A stretch of 57,668 nt of DNA from Comamonadaceae bacterium (GTDB lineage Bacteria > Pseudomonadota > Gammaproteobacteria > Burkholderiales > Burkholderiaceae_C). A program made the position numbers and the translations under genes. A model generated the notes under the pieces. That model was given only the letters and a program-made list of their open reading frames with translations. It was not told where the DNA came from and did no database searches. Within the stretch, counting starts at the first letter, position 1. The number at the start of each line of letters is the position of its first letter. The stretch is from contig QYPX01000144.1 of the NCBI GenBank assembly GCA_007280205.1, forward strand, positions 1 through 57,668. The letters are read 5' to 3'. Shown here one piece after another: positions 8,610 through 16,620 of the stretch.

Positions 8610-9333
8610 GTTTCACCCACTCCGTATGACGTTCCCGATCCAGGATGATGGCGCGCACACGGACCAGCGCCATGGTGATGGCGTACATCCAGAATGCCAC
8701 GGTCATCAGGCCCATGCCCCACAGCATGGCGGGCGCAATGGACGCACCTTTCACGGTGACCGAGGCGCCCTGGTGCAAGGTATTCCACCAGTACACCGAG
8801 CCGTAAATGATGGGAATGTTCACGGCGCCCACCAGCGCCAGCAGGGCGCAGGCCTTGTCGGCGCGGCGCGGGTCGTCAATCGACGACTGCAGGGCGATGA
8901 ACCCCAGGTACAGGAACAGCAGAATCAGCGACGACGTCAGGCGCGCGTCCCAGACCCACCAGGTGCCCCACATGGGCTTGCCCCAGAGCGAGCCCGTGGC
9001 CAATGACAGGAACGCCAGCAGCGCGCCGGTGGGGGCGAGCGCCGAAGCCATCATGCCCGACAGCCGGGTGTTGAAAGCCAAACCAAAACCGGCCCAGCCG
9101 GCCATCACAAGGTACACCAACATGGAGAGCGAGGCGGCCGGCACGTGCACGAAGATGATGCGATAGCCCTGTCCCTGCTGGGCATCGACCGGTGCCATGA
9201 CGAGCCCGATCCACAAAGCCACCGCCGCCAGCACCGTGGCCAGTACCGCAAACCAGGGCCACATGCGGCCGGCCAGAAAATAAAAATTCTGCGGAGAGGA
9301 AAATTTGAACCAGTGAATCGTTTGCGTGTTCAT
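8596..9333 (-). CDS. ccmC: Heme transporter subunit CcmC
   Basis: A 245-residue protein with six membrane helices. It shows the WWD heme motif WGTWWVWDARLTS and flanking His residues (HVPAAS, NTLHQGAS). CcmC delivers heme to the histidine of CcmE. The start at 9333 (ATG, MNTQTIHWFKF) is chosen because it matches the family N-terminus and overlaps the ccmB stop by 4 bp; the open frame continues upstream only as a shadow of ccmB. Confidence 0.97.
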   Translation of the reverse strand: MNTQTIHWFKFSSPQNFYFLAGRMWPWFAVLATVLAAVALWIGLVMAPVDAQQGQGYRIIFVHVPAASLSMLVYLVMAGWAGFGLAFNTRLSGMMASALAPTGALLAFLSLATGSLWGKPMWGTWWVWDARLTSSLILLFLYLGFIALQSSIDDPRRADKACALLALVGAVNIPIIYGSVYWWNTLHQGASVTVKGASIAPAMLWGMGLMTVAFWMYAITMALVRVRAIILDRERHTEWVKHAVE

Positions 9334-10013
9334 TCCAGGGAAATCCTCAAGGCTGTTTTGGTCGCCAAAGGCGCGAAAAAGACCGATAGCACCAACAGGG
9401 CTGCCAGCAAGGACAGGTGGCCACCGATGCCCAGGCCAGCCGCGTCCGCTTCGACGGCGCCGGCGCCGAATATCAGAACCGGAATATACAGGGGCAGGAT
9501 CAACAAGGACAGCAATACCCCTGCGCCGCGTACGCCCAAGGTCAGCGCCGCGCCAATACTTCCAATCAAACTGAGGGTCGGCGTACCCAATAGCAAAGTC
9601 AGCATCAATATTCCCAGAGAACGGCTCTCCAGCCCAAACTGCAAACCCAGTACCGGCGCCATCAGCACCAGTGGTAAACCTGATAGCAAGAAGTGCGCCA
9701 GCGCCTTGGCTGCCACCAACAGGCCCAGCGGTGTACTGGAAAGTGCCATCTGTTCCAGCGAGCCGTCTGCATGATCCGTGGCAAAAAGGCGTTGCAGCGA
9801 CAGCATGGCTGCCAGCAGCGCACTGACCCACAGCACGCCGGGTGCCATGCGCAATAGCAGTGCCGACTCGGGTCCCACGCCGAGCGGGAACAGGCTGGCC
9901 ACGACCACAAAAAACACCAGAGGTGTCAGTACTTCGCCCTTTTGCCGCAGCGCCACCGAGACCTCGCGGCGCAGCAGCGCCGCCATGACACCGAACAAGC
10001 CGAGTTTCTTCAT
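9330..10013 (-). CDS. ccmB: Heme exporter permease CcmB
   Basis: A 227-residue integral membrane protein with about six helices and the family start LLRREVSVALRQKGE plus an EQMALSSTPL loop. CcmB is the permease partner of the CcmA ATPase. The CcmAB complex drives release of heme-loaded CcmE rather than exporting free heme, from work on E. coli. It overlaps ccmA and ccmC by 4 bp each. Confidence 0.97.
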   Translation of the reverse strand: MKKLGLFGVMAALLRREVSVALRQKGEVLTPLVFFVVVASLFPLGVGPESALLLRMAPGVLWVSALLAAMLSLQRLFATDHADGSLEQMALSSTPLGLLVAAKALAHFLLSGLPLVLMAPVLGLQFGLESRSLGILMLTLLLGTPTLSLIGSIGAALTLGVRGAGVLLSLLILPLYIPVLIFGAGAVEADAAGLGIGGHLSLLAALLVLSVFFAPLATKTALRISLE

Positions 10014-10642
10014 GCACGCAACTCCAGCATCTGCGGCGCTAGCGTGCCGATGTCCACCTGCTGGTGGCTGGTGATGACGGCCAGGCCGCCCTTGCCCAGA
10101 TGGCCGGCGATCAGATCGGCCAGCATGCGCACCCCTTTTTCATCCATCGCCACAAAGGGCTCATCGAGCACCCACAGCCGGGCCTGGCTCAGCGCCAACC
10201 GGGACAGGGCGACGCGTCGCTTTTGACCTTGTGAGAGGTGCTTTACCAACTGTTCGCCGCGTCCGCGCACGCCAAAGTGCGCCAACACCTCCTGCAACCG
10301 GGTCGGCTCTGGCGCATTGCCGGCCAGGGCTGCCGTGAACACCAGGTTTTCATTGACTGTCATGGATTCCTGCAGGGCGTTCAGGTGGCCCAGGTAGCAC
10401 AGGTCCTGACGGTAAACATCGCTTTGCGAATGGATCGGCGTGTCGTTCCAGAGAATCCGGCCCGACTCAATCGGCGCCAGACCGCACACCATGCGCAGCA
10501 GGCTTGTTTTTCCAACGCCATTGGCGCCCGCCACGTAGAGCCAGCGTCCAGCGTTCAGGACGCAATCAACGCCCTGAAAAAGTTGCCTTCCTCCCCGACT
10601 GCAGCCAAGCTTGGAAAATGAGAGAGTCGGCGCAGTGTTCAA
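10010..10642 (-). CDS. ccmA: Cytochrome c biogenesis ATP-binding protein CcmA (TTG start)
   Basis: A 210-residue ABC ATPase: Walker A GANGVGKTS, signature LSQGQKRR, Walker B LWVLDEP and the H-loop ITSH. It powers the CcmABCD holo-CcmE release complex and is the first gene of the ccm operon. The only codon that gives a normal CcmA N-terminus is TTG at 10642; no ATG or GTG lies in frame nearby and the Shine-Dalgarno is weak. A poor start on the first gene could keep ATPase amounts low. The 118-bp gap to gshA must hold the operon promoter unless transcription reads through from gshA, which is on the same strand. Confidence 0.95.
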   Translation of the reverse strand: MNTAPTLSFSKLGCSRGGRQLFQGVDCVLNAGRWLYVAGANGVGKTSLLRMVCGLAPIESGRILWNDTPIHSQSDVYRQDLCYLGHLNALQESMTVNENLVFTAALAGNAPEPTRLQEVLAHFGVRGRGEQLVKHLSQGQKRRVALSRLALSQARLWVLDEPFVAMDEKGVRMLADLIAGHLGKGGLAVITSHQQVDIGTLAPQMLELRA

Positions 10643-10760
10643 TTCTTGTGTTGGGTAAAACGGAACGCCGATTTTAGGGTATGCACCTGCGCCAGCTCTG
10701 GCTTAACAAAACTTTACGACTACCTGCCTGGCCGCTCGACAAAGGGCGTGAATCCTGTTA

Positions 10761-12317
10761 TCAGGCGTAGTAACGCGCTACGTAATCCTCAAAGCTGCCC
10801 TGCTCCTGCGCTTCGAGTTGGCTCTGGGCCTGCCATGAAGTCTGCACACTGACCAGAAATTTTTCGCTGCCCTGTGCATCAAGCCCTTGCGCCAGCAATT
10901 CGCGCTGGTGCTGCTCCGATAGCTCCAAGGTGTAGCTGGCAAAGCCACCATGCTGGCGCACGCCTTCGAGAACCTGTGCCGAGGGTGTGCTGTCGGGCTG
11001 GTCGATGCGCTGGCGCAAGCCGCGCATGGTTGCGCTGTAGCGCTCACCGCCGTAAGCCGCGTCCAGCATTTCGGCAAAAGGCTGCATGTCGTCAAACAAC
11101 TCGTGTGCCAGCGGCCGAAACGCCTGCTCGCGGTTGTGCGCCAGCAGATGCAGATCGGGTTGACGGCCGTGGTTGACAACGCGACGCTTGTTCTCATCGT
11201 TTTCGCTCTGTTCGCGGCTGGTGATGGGCGGGCTGTCGCGAAACAGGCACATCAGCAGCAGCACGTCGGCAAAAGTGCTTTGCTCCGGGGCAATTCCGAT
11301 GTCGATGAAGGGGTTGAGGTCAAACAGACGCATTTCGACATATTCCACACCGCGCAGTTGCAGTCCTTTTGCGGGACGGTCGGAGCCGGTACGTTTCGGG
11401 CGAATGGGCGCATAGAACTCGCTCTCGGTTTGCAGCAGGTTGGCGCTGAGCTGCTTCCAGTGCTCGCCCTCACGCACACCGATTTCTTCGTAATAGGGGT
11501 CGGGTGTGCGGATCGCCGCTTCCAGCGCCTGTGTGTACTCGGCCAGCGAATTGACGCTGACGTTCAGATTCGCCTGGGCTCGGTTGTGGTAACCCAGGTC
11601 ACTCATGCGCAGGCTGGTCGCGTAAGGCCCGTAGCGGGTGCCCGGCACCAGCACCGCCAAATCCGACGGTTGCCCTTGCAGGAAGGACTCGCACAGCGCC
11701 GGCGAGGCGCCAAACAGATAGGGCACGAGCCAGCCAAAACGCAGAAAGTTGCGGATCAGCCCGAAGTAGCGCTCGCTCACGTAGTCCTGAGCCTTGGCTG
11801 TGGCGCCACAGCAGTCCTGCAGGGCCGGCCAGAAGTCATCCGGCAAGGACCAGTTGTAATGCGCACCAGCGATGGCCTGCATCTTGCGGCCGTAGCGCAA
11901 GCTCAGGCCTTCGCGGTAAACATACTTGAAGCGTGCGGCGTTGGACTTGCCGTAGTCGGCAATCGGAATGTCTTTGTCCTCACCCAGGGCGCATGGCATG
12001 GAACTGGCCCACATCGTCTCGCTCGCCAGCCGGGGCGCCACAAAGCGGTGAATATCGCGCAAAAAGCGCAACGGAAAGTCCGGGTCGGTGGAGGGCGGCG
12101 TGATGAATTCGAGCAGCGCCTCCGAGTAATCGGTGGTAATCCAGGGGTGCGTCAACTTGGAGCCCAACGCCAGCGGGTGTGCCGTCTGCGCCAGCTTGCC
12201 CGCAGCGTCAACGCGCAGGCATTCGCGCTCATAACCGCGCGTGATGCCGCGCAGCACCTGGGCCTGACCGGGGGTAAAAAATTGCTGGACCGCGTCACAG
12301 CAGGTGAACTTCAACAT
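10761..12317 (-). CDS. gshA: Glutamate-cysteine ligase GshA
   Basis: A 518-residue proteobacterial (E. coli type) glutamate-cysteine ligase, first step of glutathione synthesis. Conserved blocks include GYERECLRV, the motif LTHPWITTDYSEALLEFITP, SSMPCALGEDKDI, AIAGAHYNWSLP and QLRGVEYVEMRLFDLNPF. The start at 12317 places the GITRGYERE motif at the expected distance from the N-terminus. It is followed by the ccm operon on the same strand and preceded, 24 bp upstream, by the ORF6N gene. Confidence 0.97.
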   Translation of the reverse strand: MLKFTCCDAVQQFFTPGQAQVLRGITRGYERECLRVDAAGKLAQTAHPLALGSKLTHPWITTDYSEALLEFITPPSTDPDFPLRFLRDIHRFVAPRLASETMWASSMPCALGEDKDIPIADYGKSNAARFKYVYREGLSLRYGRKMQAIAGAHYNWSLPDDFWPALQDCCGATAKAQDYVSERYFGLIRNFLRFGWLVPYLFGASPALCESFLQGQPSDLAVLVPGTRYGPYATSLRMSDLGYHNRAQANLNVSVNSLAEYTQALEAAIRTPDPYYEEIGVREGEHWKQLSANLLQTESEFYAPIRPKRTGSDRPAKGLQLRGVEYVEMRLFDLNPFIDIGIAPEQSTFADVLLLMCLFRDSPPITSREQSENDENKRRVVNHGRQPDLHLLAHNREQAFRPLAHELFDDMQPFAEMLDAAYGGERYSATMRGLRQRIDQPDSTPSAQVLEGVRQHGGFASYTLELSEQHQRELLAQGLDAQGSEKFLVSVQTSWQAQSQLEAQEQGSFEDYVARYYA

Positions 12318-12341
12318 GGGGGGCTTGCTTTCTCTTGCACT

Positions 12342-12983
12342 TCAATGGGCCGACTTGCCAGTCGCAGCCTTTCCTTTGCTTGCCTTGGCTTTGCTTGGTG
12401 TTTCATCTTGGGGCAAGAACCCGATAGATCGCCTGGCAGGTGGTGGGGGCGCGGCAAGCAGTTCTGCCATCGAATCAGCGAGCTCTGCGATGCTGCGTTC
12501 ATGAACGGACACTTTACGCTCCAGTTGATGAACTTTGGTCGCCAACTCCCTGTTGCTGCTGAGCATGCCGCGCAGTTCGACAAAGGCACGCACCACGTGA
12601 ACACTCAAAGCTGTAGCGCGCGGGCTGTTGAGCAAGGTGGCCGCCATGATGGCGCCATGCTCCGAAAAAACGTGGGGAAGGTACTTGCGATGCTGCCCGC
12701 GTCCCGCCTTTAAGGTTGCAATTTGCAACCTTAAAGCGGAAAACTCCTGCTCATTGAGCTGGAACATAAAGTCAACCGGAAACCGCGCCAAATTGCGGCT
12801 AACCTGCTGGTTGAACCGCTTTGTCGTCTCGCCATAAAAAGCCGCCAAGTCGGAATCCAGCACGACCCGCTGGCCACGAATCAGGTGAATGCGCTGAGCG
12901 ATCTCTCCTATGGAAAGTGGCTCGCGTTCCGGGATCGTACTCTCAGCAGACGGCTTGCCGTCGGGGGTGTTTCCCCCCTTCAT
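12342..12983 (-). CDS. ORF6N domain-containing protein
   Basis: A 213-residue protein. Residues about 30-120 form an ORF6N domain: IAQRIHLIRGQRVVLDSDLAAFYG, then VSRNLARFPVDFMFQLN and KYLPHVFSEHGAIMAA are hallmarks. A helical, probably coiled-coil segment (about 140-175) and a Lys/Ala-rich tail follow. ORF6N domains occur in phage antirepressor-like proteins, but similar chromosomal genes are common; their function is not known. The ATG at 12983 is preferred to one at 13010 because GGGAG lies 6 bp upstream. It ends 24 bp before gshA. No phage genes lie nearby. Confidence 0.85.
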   Translation of the reverse strand: MKGGNTPDGKPSAESTIPEREPLSIGEIAQRIHLIRGQRVVLDSDLAAFYGETTKRFNQQVSRNLARFPVDFMFQLNEQEFSALRLQIATLKAGRGQHRKYLPHVFSEHGAIMAATLLNSPRATALSVHVVRAFVELRGMLSSNRELATKVHQLERKVSVHERSIAELADSMAELLAAPPPPARRSIGFLPQDETPSKAKASKGKAATGKSAH

Positions 12984-13168
12984 ACAGGCTCCCGTGACCA
13001 CACGACGCACGGACTGGACCGTTTGCAGCAGATGTACATGAATTGGGTTCCAGTCATGATTCCGGGATGAGACGGTTCAAATCGACAAGCATCGCAGATT
13101 CTAAGCGGCTCGTCTTGCCGTCGCTGTCGTTGGCATTGGTACCACTGGAACGTGGTAAGGTAACTGGC

Positions 13169-13600
13169 ATGACATCGTTTTTGCTCACCGACGTCCTGCA
13201 GGAGAAGTTGCTGCAAGCCGCCCGCGCGGCCAGAAGTCGTGCCTACGCGCCTTACTCCAGATTTCGGGTTGGCGCTGCCGTGCTCGATGCAGAAGGACGC
13301 ATCCACGCCGGCTGCAATGTGGAGAACGCAGCCTACCCGCAAGGGGTCTGCGCCGAAGCCGCTGCGCTGAGTGCCATGGTGCTGGCCGGTGGCAGCCGGG
13401 TGCGCGCTGTGCTGGTGGCGGGTGCCGCTGCCGGTGCATCGTGGACCACGCCCTGCGGCGGTTGCCGCCAGAAGCTGCGCGAGTTTGGCGCACCGGAGAC
13501 GCCGATTCTCACCGCCAGCGACGATGCAATCGGGCCAGTCTTTACGCTGGCGCAACTGCTGCCCGAGAGTTTCGGGCCAGACCACTTGGCTAGGTCATGA
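13169..13600 (+). CDS. cdd: Cytidine deaminase
   Basis: A 143-residue tetramer-type cytidine deaminase. Zinc ligands and the catalytic glutamate are visible: Cys61 and Glu63 in GVCAEAAAL, Cys96 and Cys99 in TPCGGCRQKL. YAPYSRFRVGAA and GCNVENAAYPQ bind substrate. It converts cytidine and deoxycytidine to uridine and deoxyuridine, which feed the pathway downstream. The ATG at 13169 has AAGG 8 bp upstream; a frame opening at 13043 adds 42 non-conserved residues. It overlaps the phosphorylase by 4 bp, which makes it the first gene of the nucleoside operon. Confidence 0.96.
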   Translation: MTSFLLTDVLQEKLLQAARAARSRAYAPYSRFRVGAAVLDAEGRIHAGCNVENAAYPQGVCAEAAALSAMVLAGGSRVRAVLVAGAAAGASWTTPCGGCRQKLREFGAPETPILTASDDAIGPVFTLAQLLPESFGPDHLARS

Positions 13601-14445
13601 CAGACGACTGCGCTTTTGAAGCCGCCGCGCTGGTTCGGCAGCGCAAGCCCGGTTTTGTGCCACGCCTGGGACTGATTCTGGGCTCCGGCCTGGGACCCTT
13701 GGCGGAGCAGTTGAGTGACGCGGTCTCAGTCCGCTTTGACGAACTGCCGGGCTTTCCGGTCTCGACCGTTCATGGCCACGCCGGTGAGTTGGTGTTGGGG
13801 ACGCTCGCCGGCCTGCCGGTGGCCTGCCTGAAAGGGCGTGCCCATTTTTACGAAGGCTACGGCCTGGGTGTCATGACCGGCGCGGTGCGCACGCTCAAAC
13901 TGCTGGGCTGCGAGATGCTGCTGGTGACCAACGCCGCAGGTTCCCTGCGCCGCGAGGCCGATGCCGGCAGCCTGGTCGCGGTCACGGACCACATCAACCT
14001 GCTGCCTGGTACACCCATGGTAGGCCCCAACGACGAGCGCTTTGGGCCGCGCTTTTTCAGTCTGGCCAACGCCTACGACCGCGAACTGCTGGCGCTGCTC
14101 AAGGCCAGCGCCCAGACCAGTGGCATCGGGCTGCATGAAGGCGTCTATGCCGCCTTCCCGGGGCCGAATTTTGAGACCGCAGCAGAAATCCGCATGATGT
14201 CCATCCTGGGCGCGGATCTGGTGGGCATGTCGCTGGTGCCGGAAGTTATTGCCGCGCGTCATTGTGGCTTGAAGGTTGTAGCGGTTTCTGTCGTCACCAA
14301 CCTGGCCGAGGGTTTGGGAACGACGGATCTTTCGCACGAGCAGACGCTGAAATACGCTGCCCTGGGGGCCAAGGATCTGGTGTCCGTGCTGTTGGCCTTC
14401 GTGACCGAACTGGCACGGCGGCCCGCTACGCCGGCGTCCACCTGA
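13597..14445 (+). CDS. Purine-nucleoside phosphorylase (PNP/XapA type)
   Basis: A 282-residue trimeric-type phosphorylase. Visible motifs are LILGSGLGPLA (phosphate loop), VHGHAGELV, KGRAHFYEGY, NAAGSLR and FPGPNFETAAEIRM, and GMSLVPEVIAARHCGLKVV, which is close to the E. coli xanthosine phosphorylase motif. It cleaves purine (deoxy)nucleosides to base and (deoxy)ribose-1-phosphate, the substrate of DeoB. Whether it prefers inosine/guanosine or also takes xanthosine cannot be read from the sequence. The start overlaps cdd by 4 bp; deoB follows after 28 bp. Confidence 0.93.
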   Translation: MTDDCAFEAAALVRQRKPGFVPRLGLILGSGLGPLAEQLSDAVSVRFDELPGFPVSTVHGHAGELVLGTLAGLPVACLKGRAHFYEGYGLGVMTGAVRTLKLLGCEMLLVTNAAGSLRREADAGSLVAVTDHINLLPGTPMVGPNDERFGPRFFSLANAYDRELLALLKASAQTSGIGLHEGVYAAFPGPNFETAAEIRMMSILGADLVGMSLVPEVIAARHCGLKVVAVSVVTNLAEGLGTTDLSHEQTLKYAALGAKDLVSVLLAFVTELARRPATPAST

Positions 14446-14473
14446 GGACAGGCCAGAGTCGCAGCGAGCCAGC

Positions 14474-15667
14474 ATGCCAAGAGCCTTCATCCTCCTGCTT
14501 GATTCGCTGGGTCTGGGCGCCGCCCCCGATGCCCAGGCTTTCGGCGATGCCGACACCAACACCCTGGGGCACATCGCGGCCTGGGTTGCCAGCCAGGGGA
14601 CGAGTCTGCAGTTGCCGAATCTGGAGGCCTTGGGTCTGGGCGCCGCAGCGCAACTGGCCTGTGGGGAGTGGCCGCAGGGCTTCGATCAGCGCAGCGATTT
14701 CGGCGCGGCGTATGGCGCGGCCCGCGAGCGCTCTACCGGCAAGGACACGCAAAGTGGCCACTGGGAAATTGCCGGATTGCCGGTTGATTTTGACTGGGGT
14801 TACTTTCCCCGCCAGATTCCGGCCTTCCCCCAGGAACTGACCGACGCCTTGCAGGCGCGTACCGGCGTGCCGGGCTTTCTGGGCAACTGCCACGCTTCTG
14901 GCGTCGAGATCATCAAGCGCCTGGGTGACGAGCACGTGGCCAGCGGAAAGCCGATTCTCTACACCTCGGCCGACTCGGTGTTCCAGATCGCGGCGCACGA
15001 ACAGCACTTCGGACTGGAGCGCCTGTATGCGCTGTCAGAAGCGGCTTTTGAGCTGGTCAGGCCTTATCACATCGGGCGCGTTATTGCGCGGCCTTTTTTG
15101 GGCGAGCACGGCCAGTACCGGCGCACCTCGAACCGGCACGACTACGCTGTCAAGCCGACCAGCGCAACCCTGCTCGATCACGTTCAGGACGCCGGTGGCG
15201 AAGTGCTGGCGCTGGGCAAGGTTGGCGACATCTTCGCCCAGCAAGGTGTCTCGCGCGTGCTCAAGGGCAAGGACAATAGGAGCCTGTTTGACGCGCTGCT
15301 GCAAGCCGCCAGTGAGGCGGCGTCGGGCTCGCTCAGCTTTGTCAATTTTGTGGATTTCGACCAGCTCTTTGGCCACACGCGCGATGTCGCCGGCTACGCC
15401 GCAGCGCTGCGCGAATTTGACGCGCGCTTGCCCGAATTTGTGGCCAGACTCCAAGTAGGCGATCTGGCCGTGATTACCGCGGACCACGGTTGCGACCCGA
15501 CCTGGACCGGCTCCGACCACACGCGTGAACACATCCCGATGCTGTTCTTCGGCCCCGGTCTGACGCCGCGCTCGCTGGGTGTCTCCGATACCTTTTCCGA
15601 CATTGGCCAGACCCTGGCCAGCCACCTGGGCGTTGCCTCACTGGGCCATGGACAGAACCTGCTATGA
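14474..15667 (+). CDS. deoB: Phosphopentomutase DeoB
   Basis: A 397-residue alkaline-phosphatase superfamily enzyme that converts (deoxy)ribose-1-phosphate to the 5-phosphate. Metal-site motifs are LLDSLGLGAAPDA at the start and ADHGCDPTWTGSDHTREH near residue 337-354; GNCHASGVEII and YTSADSVFQIAAHE are DeoB-specific. It links the phosphorylases to DeoC. The stop overlaps the deoC ATG by 4 bp. Confidence 0.97.
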   Translation: MPRAFILLLDSLGLGAAPDAQAFGDADTNTLGHIAAWVASQGTSLQLPNLEALGLGAAAQLACGEWPQGFDQRSDFGAAYGAARERSTGKDTQSGHWEIAGLPVDFDWGYFPRQIPAFPQELTDALQARTGVPGFLGNCHASGVEIIKRLGDEHVASGKPILYTSADSVFQIAAHEQHFGLERLYALSEAAFELVRPYHIGRVIARPFLGEHGQYRRTSNRHDYAVKPTSATLLDHVQDAGGEVLALGKVGDIFAQQGVSRVLKGKDNRSLFDALLQAASEAASGSLSFVNFVDFDQLFGHTRDVAGYAAALREFDARLPEFVARLQVGDLAVITADHGCDPTWTGSDHTREHIPMLFFGPGLTPRSLGVSDTFSDIGQTLASHLGVASLGHGQNLL

Positions 15668-16620
15668 ATGATTCAAGCGAACTGCAACGCAACCAGGCAG
15701 TCGCTCTTGATCTGGGCTGGGTGCAGCAGATCAGGGTGAACCGCAACGCGGCGGATCGGCGCGCGGCCAGCCTGGTCAATCGTCGCGGTGTGAAGAAGGA
15801 GTATCAGGCGGCCTGGCTGCTTAAAGCCATCGAGTGCATGGACCTGACCACGCTCGGCGGCGACGATACACCGGGCCGGGTCGAGCGTCTGTGCCGCAAG
15901 GCACTGCAGCCGCTGCGCGCCGATCTGCTGCAAGCGCTCGGCGTGCACAAGCTGACGACGGGTGCCGTCTGCGTCTACCACGAAATGATTGCACCCGCCT
16001 CCCGTGTGCTGGCCGGGCGGCTGCCGATTGCAGCTGTTTCCACCGCTTTCCCGGCGGGGTTGACCAGTCTGGAAACCAAGCTGCGCGAGATCGAGTTGTC
16101 GGTCGCGGCGGGTGCCAGCGAAATTGACATCGTGATCACACGCCAGCATGTACTCACCGGCAACTGGCAAGTGCTTTATGACGAGATGCTGGCTTACCGC
16201 AAAGCCTGTGGTGCCGCCCACGTGAAAGCGATTCTCGCCACCGGCGATCTGGTAACGCTGGAGAACGTCGCCCGGGCGTCCTGGGTCTGCATGATGGCAG
16301 GCGCCGACTTCATCAAGACTTCCACCGGCAAGGAAGGCGTGAATGCCACGCTGCCGGTGGCGCTCATCATGACGCGTGCCATTCGCGAGTACTTTGAGCG
16401 CTACGGCTTTCGCGTCGGTTTCAAGCCAGCCGGCGGGGTCTCGTCGGCCAAGTCGGCGCTGCAGTACCTCGCCGTGATGGCAGAAGAACTGGGCCGCGCG
16501 TGGCTGGAGCCACAGCTCTTTCGCATTGGCGCGTCCAGTTTGCTGACTGACATCGAACGCCAGCTGGAGCACCATGTGACCGGCAATTACTCGGCCAATC
16601 ATAGGCACGCACTACCATGA
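15664..16620 (+). CDS. deoC: Deoxyribose-phosphate aldolase DeoC, long eukaryote-like form
   Basis: A 318-residue class I aldolase that splits 2-deoxyribose-5-phosphate into acetaldehyde and glyceraldehyde-3-phosphate. The Schiff-base lysine is Lys218 in GADFIKTSTGKEGVNAT; Lys188 (HVKAILATG) and Lys254-region GFKPAGG complete the active site. E. coli DeoC is about 259 residues. The length, the position of Lys218 and the ending RIGASSLLTDIERQLEHHVTG strongly recall animal DERA, from memory of that protein. The start overlaps deoB by 4 bp and the end overlaps the aldehyde dehydrogenase by 4 bp. Confidence 0.96.
   Translation: MNDSSELQRNQAVALDLGWVQQIRVNRNAADRRAASLVNRRGVKKEYQAAWLLKAIECMDLTTLGGDDTPGRVERLCRKALQPLRADLLQALGVHKLTTGAVCVYHEMIAPASRVLAGRLPIAAVSTAFPAGLTSLETKLREIELSVAAGASEIDIVITRQHVLTGNWQVLYDEMLAYRKACGAAHVKAILATGDLVTLENVARASWVCMMAGADFIKTSTGKEGVNATLPVALIMTRAIREYFERYGFRVGFKPAGGVSSAKSALQYLAVMAEELGRAWLEPQLFRIGASSLLTDIERQLEHHVTGNYSANHRHALP

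Noticed and set aside
10950-12713. A 587-codon plus-strand open frame
   Set aside because: It is antisense to gshA and the ORF6N gene and shows no domain motif.
12342-12983. A prophage
   Set aside because: One ORF6N gene without integrase, capsid or att-like repeats does not support it.
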